From contig NZ_BMWE01000002.1 in the NCBI RefSeq assembly GCF_014651075.1, positions 310,001 to 374,000 of the forward strand: a stretch of 64,000 nucleotides of DNA. Reading direction: 5' to 3'. Made by a program: the position numbers and the translations under genes. Numbering within the stretch: position 1 is the stretch's first letter; the number at the start of each line of letters is the position of its first letter. Below, piece after piece: positions 1-10,619 of the stretch. The notes under the pieces were generated by a model. That model did not search any database, was not told where the DNA came from, and worked only from the letters and a program-made list of their open reading frames with translations. This DNA comes from Streptomyces djakartensis. GTDB lineage: Bacteria > Actinomycetota > Actinomycetes > Streptomycetales > Streptomycetaceae.

Positions 1-39
1 GCTGTGCAGCTGTGTCCACGCTGTGGTCTCCATGCTCAT
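1..39 (-). CDS. Partial CDS: first 13 codons of a probable ABC transporter ATP-binding/permease protein
   Basis: Only the start is inside the window. On the minus strand an ATG at 39 opens a frame reading MSMETTAWTQLHS to the edge. I recall this kind of N-terminus from Streptomyces fused ABC exporters with membrane and ATPase halves, and the SoxR-regulated S. coelicolor gene SCO7008 is such a transporter lying near icd and the inositol genes, as here. The SoxR-type promoter at 47-77 would start transcription about 7 bases past its -10 box, almost at this ATG, so the mRNA may be leaderless; no ribosome binding site is visible. With 13 codons the family call is tentative and rests mainly on the promoter and recalled synteny. 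Confidence 0.5.
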   Translation of the reverse strand, partial: MSMETTAWTQLHS

Positions 40-46
40 GGCAGTG

Positions 47-77
47 AAGGTAGAACCTCAAGCAACCTTGAGGTCAA
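47..77 (-). promoter_or_regulatory. SoxR-box promoter (MerR-type, 19-bp spacer) driving the leftward gene
   Basis: Perfect 8-bp arms ACCTCAAG and CTTGAGGT (55-62 and 67-74) flank a CAAC centre, which is the SoxR consensus. On the minus strand the dyad lies between TTGACC (77-72) and TACCTT (52-47) with a 19-bp spacer, the over-long spacing typical of promoters activated by MerR-family proteins through DNA distortion. Direction and spacing point to the gene starting at 39. Redox-cycling compounds, including the cell's own pigments, activate SoxR in Streptomyces. Confidence 0.85.
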
Positions 78-178
78 GGCGCTCGCGTATCGCCCCCGGC
101 ATACCGCACAATCAGCCCGATCCCCCTCTCCGGCCCCCTTCTCCCCGCTCCCCCTCTCTCCGTCCCCCAAAGGCCCCG

Positions 179-1255
179 ATGACGCTCTCCTCACAGCCGC
201 TGTCCGCGCGTAAGGCGCCGTCCCCGCTCCCGCAACCCGCCGTTGGCGGGGCGTGGGAAGCCTCTGCGGATGTGACAGCGGTACAACTCCCCGAACTCCG
301 CCCGCGACGACTCACCCGTCGCCTCCCGGTCCGCCGCCTGCGTCAGATCCTGTGTCTGCTTCCGCTGCTGCTCGTCACCGTGGTCGCGGTGCGCCACCGG
401 TCGGTACTCGCCGAGGGCTTCACGCATCTGGCCACCGCCGAGTGGCCGTGGCTGCTGGCGGCTGCCGGCACGACCTGTCTGACCTGGGTCGCCGCCGCCT
501 GCACCCGCCAGGGCGCGGTCGTCGAACGCCTGCCCGGACGGCGGCTGCTGGCAACGCAGTTCGCCGCGGGCGCGGCCAACCACCTGCTGCCGACGGGGCT
601 GGGCGCGAGCGCGGTGAACCTGCGGTTCATGACGGTGTGCGGGTTGCCCCTGGCCCGCTCCTCGGCCGCCCTCGCGCTGTACCTGCTGGCGGAGAGCGTG
701 GGCCGGGTCGCCCTGCTCGGCGCCCTGCTCATCGCGTTCCCGGACGCGCTGCGGCTCGGCACGCTGCTGCCCGAGGGGGCGTTCGGCCCGCTGCTGGCCG
801 GTGCCGGCGCGGTGCTCGTCGTCGCGGTGGCGGTACTGGCCCTCGTCCCACGGGTGCGCTCCGCCCTGGTGTCCTTCCTGCGGACGGCACTCGGCGAGGC
901 GCGCTCGGTGCACACCCGGCCGGCCCGCGCCCTGGCCCTGTGGGGCGGCTCGCTCACCTTCCCGGCGCTGCAGGCCTCCGTACTGGTCCTGGTGGGGCAG
1001 GCGCTGGGGCTGCCGGTGCCGCCCGCGCACATGGCGGTGGCCTACCTGGCGGCGACGGTCGCCGTCGCGCTGGTGCCCACCCCGGGCGGGATCGGCTCGG
1101 TGGAGGCGGCACTGGTCGTGGCACTGGTGGCGGCGGGCGGCCCGGCCGCGGTGGCCACGGCCGTGGTGATGGCCTTCCGGGTCATCACCGTCTGGCTGCC
1201 GCTGCTGCCGGGGGCGCTGACGCTGGGGGCGCTCGTCCGGCTGAAGGTGATCTGA
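179..1255 (+). CDS. UPF0104 / lysylphosphatidylglycerol synthase TM-domain family membrane protein
   Basis: Integral membrane protein of about 358 residues with six to eight hydrophobic stretches and no soluble catalytic domain. The C-terminal signature PTPGGIGSVEAALV followed by a long hydrophobic run and WLPLLPG is characteristic of the flippase-like membrane domain family (YbhN/AglD/MprF N-terminal half), whose members move or present lipid-linked substrates. The substrate here cannot be told. A longer reading from 23 is open, but it would begin inside the leftward gene and SoxR promoter and adds a proline/arginine-rich 52-residue head, so ATG 179 is preferred although its ribosome binding site is weak. 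Confidence 0.8.
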   Translation: MTLSSQPLSARKAPSPLPQPAVGGAWEASADVTAVQLPELRPRRLTRRLPVRRLRQILCLLPLLLVTVVAVRHRSVLAEGFTHLATAEWPWLLAAAGTTCLTWVAAACTRQGAVVERLPGRRLLATQFAAGAANHLLPTGLGASAVNLRFMTVCGLPLARSSAALALYLLAESVGRVALLGALLIAFPDALRLGTLLPEGAFGPLLAGAGAVLVVAVAVLALVPRVRSALVSFLRTALGEARSVHTRPARALALWGGSLTFPALQASVLVLVGQALGLPVPPAHMAVAYLAATVAVALVPTPGGIGSVEAALVVALVAAGGPAAVATAVVMAFRVITVWLPLLPGALTLGALVRLKVI

Positions 1256-1440
1256 GCGGCGAGATCTGTGCGCCGGAGCGCTGACGGCGCGTCATGTGCA
1301 GCAACTCACCCTCCGCTCGCCCCGGTCTCCGGTACGAAACCGCGCTCGGGATGCGGCAGGATGAACGACCGTGCCCATCGCAGGTCAGGGCGGTCGGGCG
1401 CGATACGGACATCCCGGAAACCGAGCAGGTGACGACGTGA

Positions 1441-5016
<3,576 letters not shown>

Positions 5017-5060
5017 CGCCGTCGGCCCCGGGGCGGTCGACCCGCCCGAGGGCATGCGAA

Positions 5061-5096
5061 CCCGCCCCGACCGGCATAGTGTCCGGTCGGGGCGGG
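5061..5096 (+). terminator. Probable intrinsic terminator after icd
   Basis: Perfect 14-bp stem (5061-5074 with 5083-5096) around an 8-base loop, without a clear T-tract, the usual form in high-GC actinobacteria. It lies 45 bases after the icd stop and before the next gene at 5160. Confidence 0.75.
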
Positions 5097-5159
5097 GTCG
5101 TCTCCAAACCGGCCGGGGCCCCGAGGGCGCCCCTTGATCACGTCCCGTGGAGCCGCCGC

Positions 5160-5948
5160 ATGACCGACGCCCCGCACTCCTTCGGCGTCCTGCCCGGCGC
5201 CGGGCGCTCCCCGGTGATCCTGCACGTGCCGCACGCGGCGCGGGAGATCCCGCCGTCCGTACGGGCGGACATCGTCCTGGACGACGAGGAACTCGCCCGG
5301 GAGCTGGACCACATCACCGACGCGCACACGGCTCGGATCGCCGAGGTGGCGGCGGGCCTGGCCGGCGTCACGCCGTGGCGGTTCGTCAACCGGCTGTCGC
5401 GGCTGGTGGTCGATCCCGAGCGGTTCCCCGACGAGCGGGAGGAGATGCGGGCCGTCGGCATGGGCGCGGTGTACACGCACACCACGCACGGCGAGGTGCT
5501 GCGGCCCGGGCACGTCGAGGCCGGGCCGCTCGTCGAGCGGTACTTCCTGCCGTACGCGAGGGCGATGACACAGGCCGTGCGGGAGCGTCTGGCGGCCACC
5601 GGGCGGGCGGTCGTCATCGACGTGCACTCGTATCCCAGCGCGCGGCTGCCGTACGAGCTGCACGGGGAGGGGCCCCGGCCGCCGGTGTGTCTCGGCACCG
5701 ACCCCTTCCACACCAGTGACGGGCTGCTGGAGGCCGCGCGGACGGCGTTCGGGGAGACGGAGCTCGACAGCCCGTTCAGCGGGGCCTACGTACCGCTGGA
5801 GTTCTACGGGAGCGACCCGCGGGTCGAGGCGCTCATGGTGGAGATCCGCCGGGACACGTACATGACCGAGCCGGGCGGCCCCGCCGGACCCGGCCTGGAG
5901 CGGCTCGCCGCCGCGCTGGCCGGCCTCGTGGACGCCGTGTCCCGCTGA
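5160..5948 (+). CDS. N-formylglutamate amidohydrolase family protein
   Basis: 262 residues. The HVPHAAREIP motif near residue 21, the VNRLSRLVVDPERF block, VVIDVHSYPS and the late PFSGAYVPLEFYG segment are those of the N-formylglutamate amidohydrolase family (HutG type), metal-dependent hydrolases that release glutamate and formate in one route of histidine degradation. No hut genes are nearby, so the real substrate could be another N-acyl or N-formyl amino acid. ATG 5160 is used: the upstream in-frame extension runs through the icd terminator and has no family similarity. Followed by a hairpin terminator at 5983. Confidence 0.85.
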   Translation: MTDAPHSFGVLPGAGRSPVILHVPHAAREIPPSVRADIVLDDEELARELDHITDAHTARIAEVAAGLAGVTPWRFVNRLSRLVVDPERFPDEREEMRAVGMGAVYTHTTHGEVLRPGHVEAGPLVERYFLPYARAMTQAVRERLAATGRAVVIDVHSYPSARLPYELHGEGPRPPVCLGTDPFHTSDGLLEAARTAFGETELDSPFSGAYVPLEFYGSDPRVEALMVEIRRDTYMTEPGGPAGPGLERLAAALAGLVDAVSR

Positions 5949-5982
5949 CTCGGCAGCGGCGGGTCCCGGCCGTGAAACGGAG

Positions 5983-6012
5983 AGGCCGCACCGGAGTTCT
6001 CCGGTGCGGCCT
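5983..6012 (+). terminator. Hairpin terminator after the N-formylglutamate amidohydrolase gene
   Basis: Perfect 13-bp GC-rich stem (5983-5995 with 6000-6012) closing a four-base loop, 34 bases after the stop codon and just before the end of the convergent tRNA gene. It could stop transcription from both sides. Confidence 0.8.
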
Positions 6013-6032
6013 TCGACCTGCTGCCTCACAAG

Positions 6033-6106
<74 letters not shown>

Positions 6107-6170
6107 ATGCGTCTCGCGCGGGTGAACCGCTTGATCACGCAGGTCAACCCTACCGCATGGGGGGGCGGGC

Positions 6171-6380
6171 TCAGCCCCGCGGCCCCCGGCGGCGGCCGAT
6201 CCCCGCTCCGGTCCGGCCGGCGAGGCCTGCTGTCGAGACGGCGACGGCGAGCACGGCCCACCAGGGGATCTCCGCCGTGGCCGCATGACCGGCACCGGCC
6301 GCGACGGCCAGCAGCGCCGTGACGGCACTTCCGGTCAGTCCGGCACCCCGCCGGCGCCGAGTCCCGTCCACGTCCTCCAC
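6171..6380 (-). CDS. Possible small membrane protein
   Basis: 69 residues starting with GTG after a GGGGGA-type ribosome binding site. A charged head (MEDVDGTRRRRG) is followed by two hydrophobic stretches (about residues 15-32 and 38-55) separated by EIPWW, and a basic arginine/glycine tail. That layout is plausible for a small two-span membrane protein, but I recognise no family. It lies just upstream of tRNA-Pro on the same strand. A chance frame in GC-rich DNA cannot be excluded. Confidence 0.4.
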   Translation of the reverse strand: MEDVDGTRRRRGAGLTGSAVTALLAVAAGAGHAATAEIPWWAVLAVAVSTAGLAGRTGAGIGRRRGPRG

Positions 6381-6482
6381 GTCCTCGTCCCCCTTCGGGT
6401 CGACGTCCGGGCATATGCCGCAAACAATACGCGACGTTGCCGGTAACTCCCTACCTGGGCAAACGGGTTGAGACGGACGGAG

Positions 6483-7520
6483 TCAGGAGGGCGGTGCCGT
6501 CGTGCCCCGGATCTCCAGCGTCGGCGCCGCCAGGTGCAGCCGGCCCTCTCCCCCGGCCCGCTCGAACCGGTCCAGGAGGAAGCGGGCGGCCCGGCGCCCG
6601 ACCTCGTGTCCGGCGTTGTCCACCGTGGTGAGCCACAGGTGACGCAGGCGGGAGATGCTCGTGTTGTCGTAGCCGACGACGGACACGTCGTGCGGGACGC
6701 GCAGGCCCAGTTCCCCGGCCGCCGACAGGGCGCCGACGCAGGTGATGTCGTTGACGGCGAAGACGGCGGTGGGGCGGTCGGGCCGGCTGAGGAGACGGAC
6801 GGCCGCCCGGTAGCCCCCCTCCTCGGTCATGTCGCCGGTCTCGACGACGGCCCGGTCGGCCAGCCCGCGTTCCCGCATGGCCGCCTCGAAGCTGCGGCGG
6901 CGAAGTTCGCCGACGGCCCCGTACCCCGCGAGGTGGGCGATGCGGCGGTGGCCGAGGCCGATGAGGTGCTCGGTGACCAGCCGGGCGCCCCTCTCGTCGT
7001 CGCCCGCGACCTGGTCCACCCCGGGCGGCACCGGCTCGCGGGTGCCCGCCAGGACGACGGGCATCCGGTCCGCGACCGTGCCGAGGGCCGCCGGCTCGGG
7101 CAGTGTGCCGACCACGACCAGGCCGTCCACGCCGAGGTCCAGGAGCGGATCGGCCGGGTCCTGGCCGGTGCGGCGGCTGAGGCGGGCGTCGGCCAGCAGC
7201 ATGCGCAGGCCGCCCGCGTGCAGCAGGGAGTTCAGGCCATCGAGAAGGTCCACGAACCAGGGGTTGCGCAGGTCGTCGAGGAGGACGCCGACCATGGGGG
7301 TCCCCCCTGCTCGAGCGGAGCCGAGAGCTTGGGGGAGGGTGCGCTGTTCGCTGAGGCTGCGGGCGGCGGCGTTGGGCCGGTAGCCGAGCTCCCGGGCGGC
7401 ACGCAGCACGGCCTCCCGCTTCTCGGGGCGAACCTGGCCGGAGCCACGCAGCACAAGGGAGACCAGCGACTTGGAGACGCCGGCCCGTTCGGCGACGTCA
7501 CGAATGGTCGGCGGCCTCAT
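6483..7520 (-). CDS. LacI-family transcriptional regulator carrying an in-frame repeat insertion
   Basis: 345 residues. The N-terminal helix-turn-helix (PTIRDVAERAGVSKSLVSLVLRG, residues 3-25) and hinge helix (YRPNAAARSL) are followed by a sugar-binding domain with typical blocks such as LDLGVDGLVVVGT, AVNDITCVGAL and DVSVVGYDNT. ATG 7520 is chosen, since 12 upstream in-frame residues lie outside the domain. Between the hinge and the start of the ligand domain (MVGVLLDD) sit about 14 extra residues, LPQALGSARAGGTP, encoded by a dispersed Streptomyces palindrome (7296-7337). It diverges from the dehydrogenase at 7631 across twin operators and probably represses it and itself. Confidence 0.92.
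   Translation of the reverse strand: MRPPTIRDVAERAGVSKSLVSLVLRGSGQVRPEKREAVLRAARELGYRPNAAARSLSEQRTLPQALGSARAGGTPMVGVLLDDLRNPWFVDLLDGLNSLLHAGGLRMLLADARLSRRTGQDPADPLLDLGVDGLVVVGTLPEPAALGTVADRMPVVLAGTREPVPPGVDQVAGDDERGARLVTEHLIGLGHRRIAHLAGYGAVGELRRRSFEAAMRERGLADRAVVETGDMTEEGGYRAAVRLLSRPDRPTAVFAVNDITCVGALSAAGELGLRVPHDVSVVGYDNTSISRLRHLWLTTVDNAGHEVGRRAARFLLDRFERAGGEGRLHLAAPTLEIRGTTAPPS
7296..7337. repeat. Dispersed Streptomyces palindromic repeat inserted inside a lacI-type gene
   Basis: About 42 bp with outer runs of five C and five G and inner GCTC/GAGC arms around an AT-poor loop. I recall near-identical elements (TCCCCCAAGCTCTCGG.. type) scattered between genes in many Streptomyces genomes. 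Its length is a multiple of three and it keeps the regulator frame open. Confidence 0.65.
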
Positions 7521-7524
7521 GAGT

Positions 7525-7536
7525 GGACCGTTCCAT
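7525..7536. promoter_or_regulatory. LacI-type operator, lacI-proximal copy
   Basis: TGGACCGTTCCA is a near-perfect dyad with the central CG usual for LacI-family operators. It ends five bases before the regulator start codon and is an exact inverted copy of the site at 7605-7616. A leftward TTGACA-like -35 (7556-7551) would place the -10 region over this site, which suggests autorepression. Confidence 0.75.
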
Positions 7537-7604
7537 GCGGGCCAGGCGCTTGTCAAAGGGTTGACAGCTGGCGGAAACGCCGCTCAGGGTGGGCTGGACA
7601 GGTC

Positions 7605-7616
7605 ATGGAACGGTCC
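7605..7616. promoter_or_regulatory. LacI-type operator, dehydrogenase-proximal copy
   Basis: TGGAACGGTCCA; the 14-base context 7604-7617 is the exact reverse complement of 7524-7537. It lies 15 bases before the ATG at 7631 and downstream of a rightward TTGACA at 7561-7566 whose -10 would fall near 7584-7590, an ideal place to block transcription. Two identical sites 80 bp apart could be bridged by one LacI tetramer, or bound by two dimers. Confidence 0.78.
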
Positions 7617-7630
7617 AAAGAGGGGCTCTC

Positions 7631-8794
7631 ATGGTGGACACGCTCGGCGTCGCCGTCATCGGTTTCGGCTGGATGGGACGGGTGCACACGCAGGCGTACG
7701 CACGCGTGCGGCACCACTATCCGCGGCTGCCCCTCGTTCCGGAGCTGGTGACGGTCGCCGAGGAGGTGCCGGGCCGGGCGGAGGAGGCGGCCGAGCGGTT
7801 CGGGTTCGCCTCGACGACGCGGGACTGGCGCGAGGTGGCCGCCGACCCGCGGGTGCGGGCGGTCAGCATCACCGCGCCGAACTTCCTGCACCGCGAGATC
7901 GGCGTCGCGATGGCCGAGGCCGGCAAGCACATCTGGATCGAGAAGCCGGTCGGTCTGACCGCCGAGGACGCCGGCGCGGTCGCGGACGCGGTGGCCAAGG
8001 CGGGGGTGCAGGGCACCGTCGGCTTCAACTACCGCAACGCTCCCGCCGTCGAGGCGGCCCGCGAACTGATCGCCTCCGGCGAGCTCGGCACGGTCACGCA
8101 TGTCCGCATCCGGCTGTTCAGCGACTACGCGGCTCATCCCGAGGGCGCCCTGACCTGGAGGTACGAGCGGGAGCGGGGCGGCAGCGGGGTCCTGGGGGAC
8201 CTCGCCTCGCACGGTGCGGACCTGGCCCGGTTCCTGCTCGGCGACATCGCGTCCCTCACCGCGGACACGGCGGTCTTCCTCCCGGAGCGGGCCCGGCCGA
8301 GCGGTGCGACGGCCGGCCACAGCCGCGCCCTCGGTGGTGAACTCGGCCCGGTCGAGAACGAGGACTACGTCAGCTGCCTGCTGCGCTTCGCCTCCGGGGC
8401 GCGCGGTGTCCTGGAGGCCTGCCGGGTCTCGGTCGGCGAGCAGAACAACTACGGCTTCGAGGTGCACGGCACCAAGGGCGCGGTGTTCTGGGACTTCCGC
8501 CGCATGAACGAGCTGGGCGTCAGCCGCGGCACGACGTACCAGGACCAGTCCGTCACCACGGTGTACGTCGGGCCGGGGCACGGGGAGTTCGCCGCGTTCC
8601 AGCCCGGCGCGGCGAACGCGATGGGGTACGACGACCTGAAGGTGATCGAGGCATACCGCTTCCTCCGCTCCGTCGCCGAGGGCACCCCGCACGGGGCGAC
8701 GGTCACGGACGCCGTGCACAGCGCGGCCGCGCTGGACGCCATGGCGCGTTCGGCGCGCGGCGGAACGTGGGTGGAGGTGGCCGCGCAGGGGTGA
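7631..8794 (+). CDS. Gfo/Idh/MocA family oxidoreductase
   Basis: 387 residues. The N-terminal Rossmann motif VAVIGFGWMGRVHTQA (residues 7-22), the EKPVG catalytic lysine motif near residue 113, and a C-terminal alpha/beta dimerisation domain identify a cytosolic NAD(P)-dependent sugar or cyclitol dehydrogenase. It is the first gene on the other side of the LacI regulator at 6483-7520, under the operator at 7605, so it is probably induced by its own substrate. Substrate is unknown; the neighbouring inositol genes make an inositol isomer or a keto-inositol likely. One of three family members within 8 kb. Confidence 0.9.
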   Translation: MVDTLGVAVIGFGWMGRVHTQAYARVRHHYPRLPLVPELVTVAEEVPGRAEEAAERFGFASTTRDWREVAADPRVRAVSITAPNFLHREIGVAMAEAGKHIWIEKPVGLTAEDAGAVADAVAKAGVQGTVGFNYRNAPAVEAARELIASGELGTVTHVRIRLFSDYAAHPEGALTWRYERERGGSGVLGDLASHGADLARFLLGDIASLTADTAVFLPERARPSGATAGHSRALGGELGPVENEDYVSCLLRFASGARGVLEACRVSVGEQNNYGFEVHGTKGAVFWDFRRMNELGVSRGTTYQDQSVTTVYVGPGHGEFAAFQPGAANAMGYDDLKVIEAYRFLRSVAEGTPHGATVTDAVHSAAALDAMARSARGGTWVEVAAQG

Positions 8795-8804
8795 CGCCGC
8801 TCCC

Positions 8805-9416
8805 TCAACGGGGGTTCTGCAGCCGCCTGCCCAGGTAGACCTTCGCCGGGATGAGCATGAGCCACAGCCACATGATGACGGGGCCGGTCGCGAAGACCAG
8901 CGGGACGGTGACGAGGAAGACCACCACGATCACGGCGCTGTCGAGGAGGTAGAGGGCGCTCGCCGACTCGGTGGGTCGGTCGTGGCGCAGCCAAGGGCGC
9001 TTGGCCAGGACGGCGGCCACCGCGAGATGGCAGCCGCCGAGCGCGGCGACCGCACCCGCGTAGACGGCGACCGACACGGACTGGTCCCCGTACTCGGCGA
9101 GCAGGCGGGTCGGGAAGGGGACGAGGGCGGCGACGCCGAGGCCGACGATGGAAATGCCGATCACCTGCCCGTCGACCTCCCGGACCTCCTTGAAGATCCC
9201 GCGATGGCCGCGCCAGAAGCTCCCGAGCACCGCGACGCTCAGCGCGTATGCCCCGAGGTCCGGGAGCAGCTCCCGCAGGGCCTCGCGGTATCCGGCGGGA
9301 TCCAGGTCCCGGGGCACGGAGATGTCCAGGACGAGCAGGGTGATGGCGATGGCGAACACGCCGTCGACCAGGGTCACCAGCCGCTCGGGGCCACCGTCCG
9401 GGCGCGAGGTCCACAT
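8805..9416 (-). CDS. TMEM175 family (DUF1211) potassium-channel-like membrane protein
   Basis: 203 residues with about six hydrophobic segments. The first helix carries LVDGVFAIAITLLVLDI, matching the FSDGVFAIAITLLVL filter-lining motif of bacterial TMEM175 proteins, which form potassium-permeable tetrameric channels. In this copy the usual F-S before DGVFA reads L-V. It is convergent with the dehydrogenase gene, 10 bp apart, and unrelated by function to the sugar genes around it. Confidence 0.88.
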   Translation of the reverse strand: MWTSRPDGGPERLVTLVDGVFAIAITLLVLDISVPRDLDPAGYREALRELLPDLGAYALSVAVLGSFWRGHRGIFKEVREVDGQVIGISIVGLGVAALVPFPTRLLAEYGDQSVSVAVYAGAVAALGGCHLAVAAVLAKRPWLRHDRPTESASALYLLDSAVIVVVFLVTVPLVFATGPVIMWLWLMLIPAKVYLGRRLQNPR

Positions 9417-9479
9417 GGGCCCGACCGTAGGGGCCGGGACGGGCCTTCTCCCGGACCCACGCCCGGGCGCGCCGCCGGA

Positions 9480-10511
9480 TCACACGGCCGCCTGCGGCGG
9501 CATGTTGTACGGCGTCACCACCTGGATCGCCGACGGCAGGGTCGGCCCGGCCGGCGGCAGGGCCCCGTGCGCCCGCATGACGATGTGGCAGGCCTCGCGC
9601 ACGTCCTGACGCAGGTCGTGGTGGAGCACGGCGGACAGGCGGTGCTCGCGCAGCAGGCGGGTGTTGTCGTGGTCGAGATCGTGTGCGACGAACACGGCGC
9701 ACTCGCGGCCGAGGTCGTCGAAGGCACGCAGCGTGGCGATGTTGCCGCCGCCGATCGAGTAGACGGCACGGATGTCCGGGTCGCGTTCCAGCGCGGCGCG
9801 GACGAGGTCGTACTGGGTGGCGTCCAGGCCCTGCCCCTCGGCGATCTCGACGAGGGTGCGTTCGGGGTGCCGGGCCCGCATGGCGCCGCGGAAGCCCATC
9901 TCGCGCTCCTCCTCGTTGCGGAAGGACCCGCTGCTGAGGCTGGTGAGGATGTTGCCCGGCCGCTCCCCGAGCCACTGGCCCGTCAGATAGGCGGCCGTCG
10001 CCCCCGCCGCCCGGTCGTCTATGCCGACGCGGGCGAGGCGGGCGCTGGACGGCAGGTCGGTCACCAGCGTCACGACCGGTATGCCGGCCGCCGTAAGCCG
10101 GCCCACCGCGGCGGTGACCTCGGGGACGTCGGGGGCTTTGAGGATCACGCCCTGTGAGCCCCGCCGGGCGATGCGGTCCAGGGTGCGCACCAGCTCCTCG
10201 ACCGGGCCGGTCTCACGGAAGTGGAAGCGGGAACGCAGCACGGCCGGGTGCAGCGACGGCAGCTCGGCCTCCAGGGCGGCGCGGATCGCCGTGGTGAAGC
10301 GCTCGGGCGCCTGCATCACGATGTCCACCATGAACGTCCGGCCCACCAGCCGGACCTGGGTGCGCTGCCGGTCCAGGTCGGCGATGGCCTGGCGGACCTC
10401 CCGTGCGGTGCTCTCGCGCACTCCGCCCCTGCCGTTCAGGACCCGGTCGACGGTCGCCTCGCTCAGGCCCGCCTGACGGGCGATCTCCCGGATCGGGAAG
10501 GGGTGACCCAT
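9480..10511 (-). CDS. LacI-family transcriptional regulator (substrate-binding-like effector domain)
   Basis: 343 residues from ATG 10511. The helix-turn-helix FPIREIARQAGLSEATVDRVLNG (about residues 5-27) is followed by a type I periplasmic-binding-like domain of the ribose/inositol-binding kind (GSQGVILKAPDVPEV, IPVVTLVTDLP, YSIGGGNIATLRAFDDLG), a subfamily (LacI with Peripla_BP_4) common near inositol and rhizopine genes. It diverges from the PhyH-like gene at 10620 with a 108-bp gap holding two GAGGGGTTT direct repeats (from 10525 and from 10558), and is the likely local regulator of the 10620-13700 operon. Confidence 0.92.
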   Translation of the reverse strand: MGHPFPIREIARQAGLSEATVDRVLNGRGGVRESTAREVRQAIADLDRQRTQVRLVGRTFMVDIVMQAPERFTTAIRAALEAELPSLHPAVLRSRFHFRETGPVEELVRTLDRIARRGSQGVILKAPDVPEVTAAVGRLTAAGIPVVTLVTDLPSSARLARVGIDDRAAGATAAYLTGQWLGERPGNILTSLSSGSFRNEEEREMGFRGAMRARHPERTLVEIAEGQGLDATQYDLVRAALERDPDIRAVYSIGGGNIATLRAFDDLGRECAVFVAHDLDHDNTRLLREHRLSAVLHHDLRQDVREACHIVMRAHGALPPAGPTLPSAIQVVTPYNMPPQAAV

Positions 10512-10572
10512 GCGTCGGCTCCTTGAGGGGTTTTTGATGGCTCGCTGCTGGTTGTTCGAGGGGTTTGTACTG

Positions 10573-10585
10573 ACAAGAATGACAG
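10573..10585. promoter_or_regulatory. Possible GntR-type site resembling the inositol operator
   Basis: ACAAGAATGACAG resembles one arm of the perfect inverted repeat at the iolC promoter (ACAAAGTATTGACAG, 18977-18991) apart from a two-base gap. It lies in the promoter region of the operon starting at 10620, next to a small TTGT/ACAA dyad (10565-10576). This would tie the operon to the inositol regulon, but one weak match is thin evidence. Confidence 0.35.
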
Positions 10586-10619
10586 GGCTGCGTCGCTCTG
10601 TGACCCCGAAGGGACGACG

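Noticed and set aside
7561..7590. Riboswitch or attenuator before the dehydrogenase at 7631
   Set aside because: The only structured element is GGCG-GAAA-CGCC, too small. The inverted operators explain the region better.
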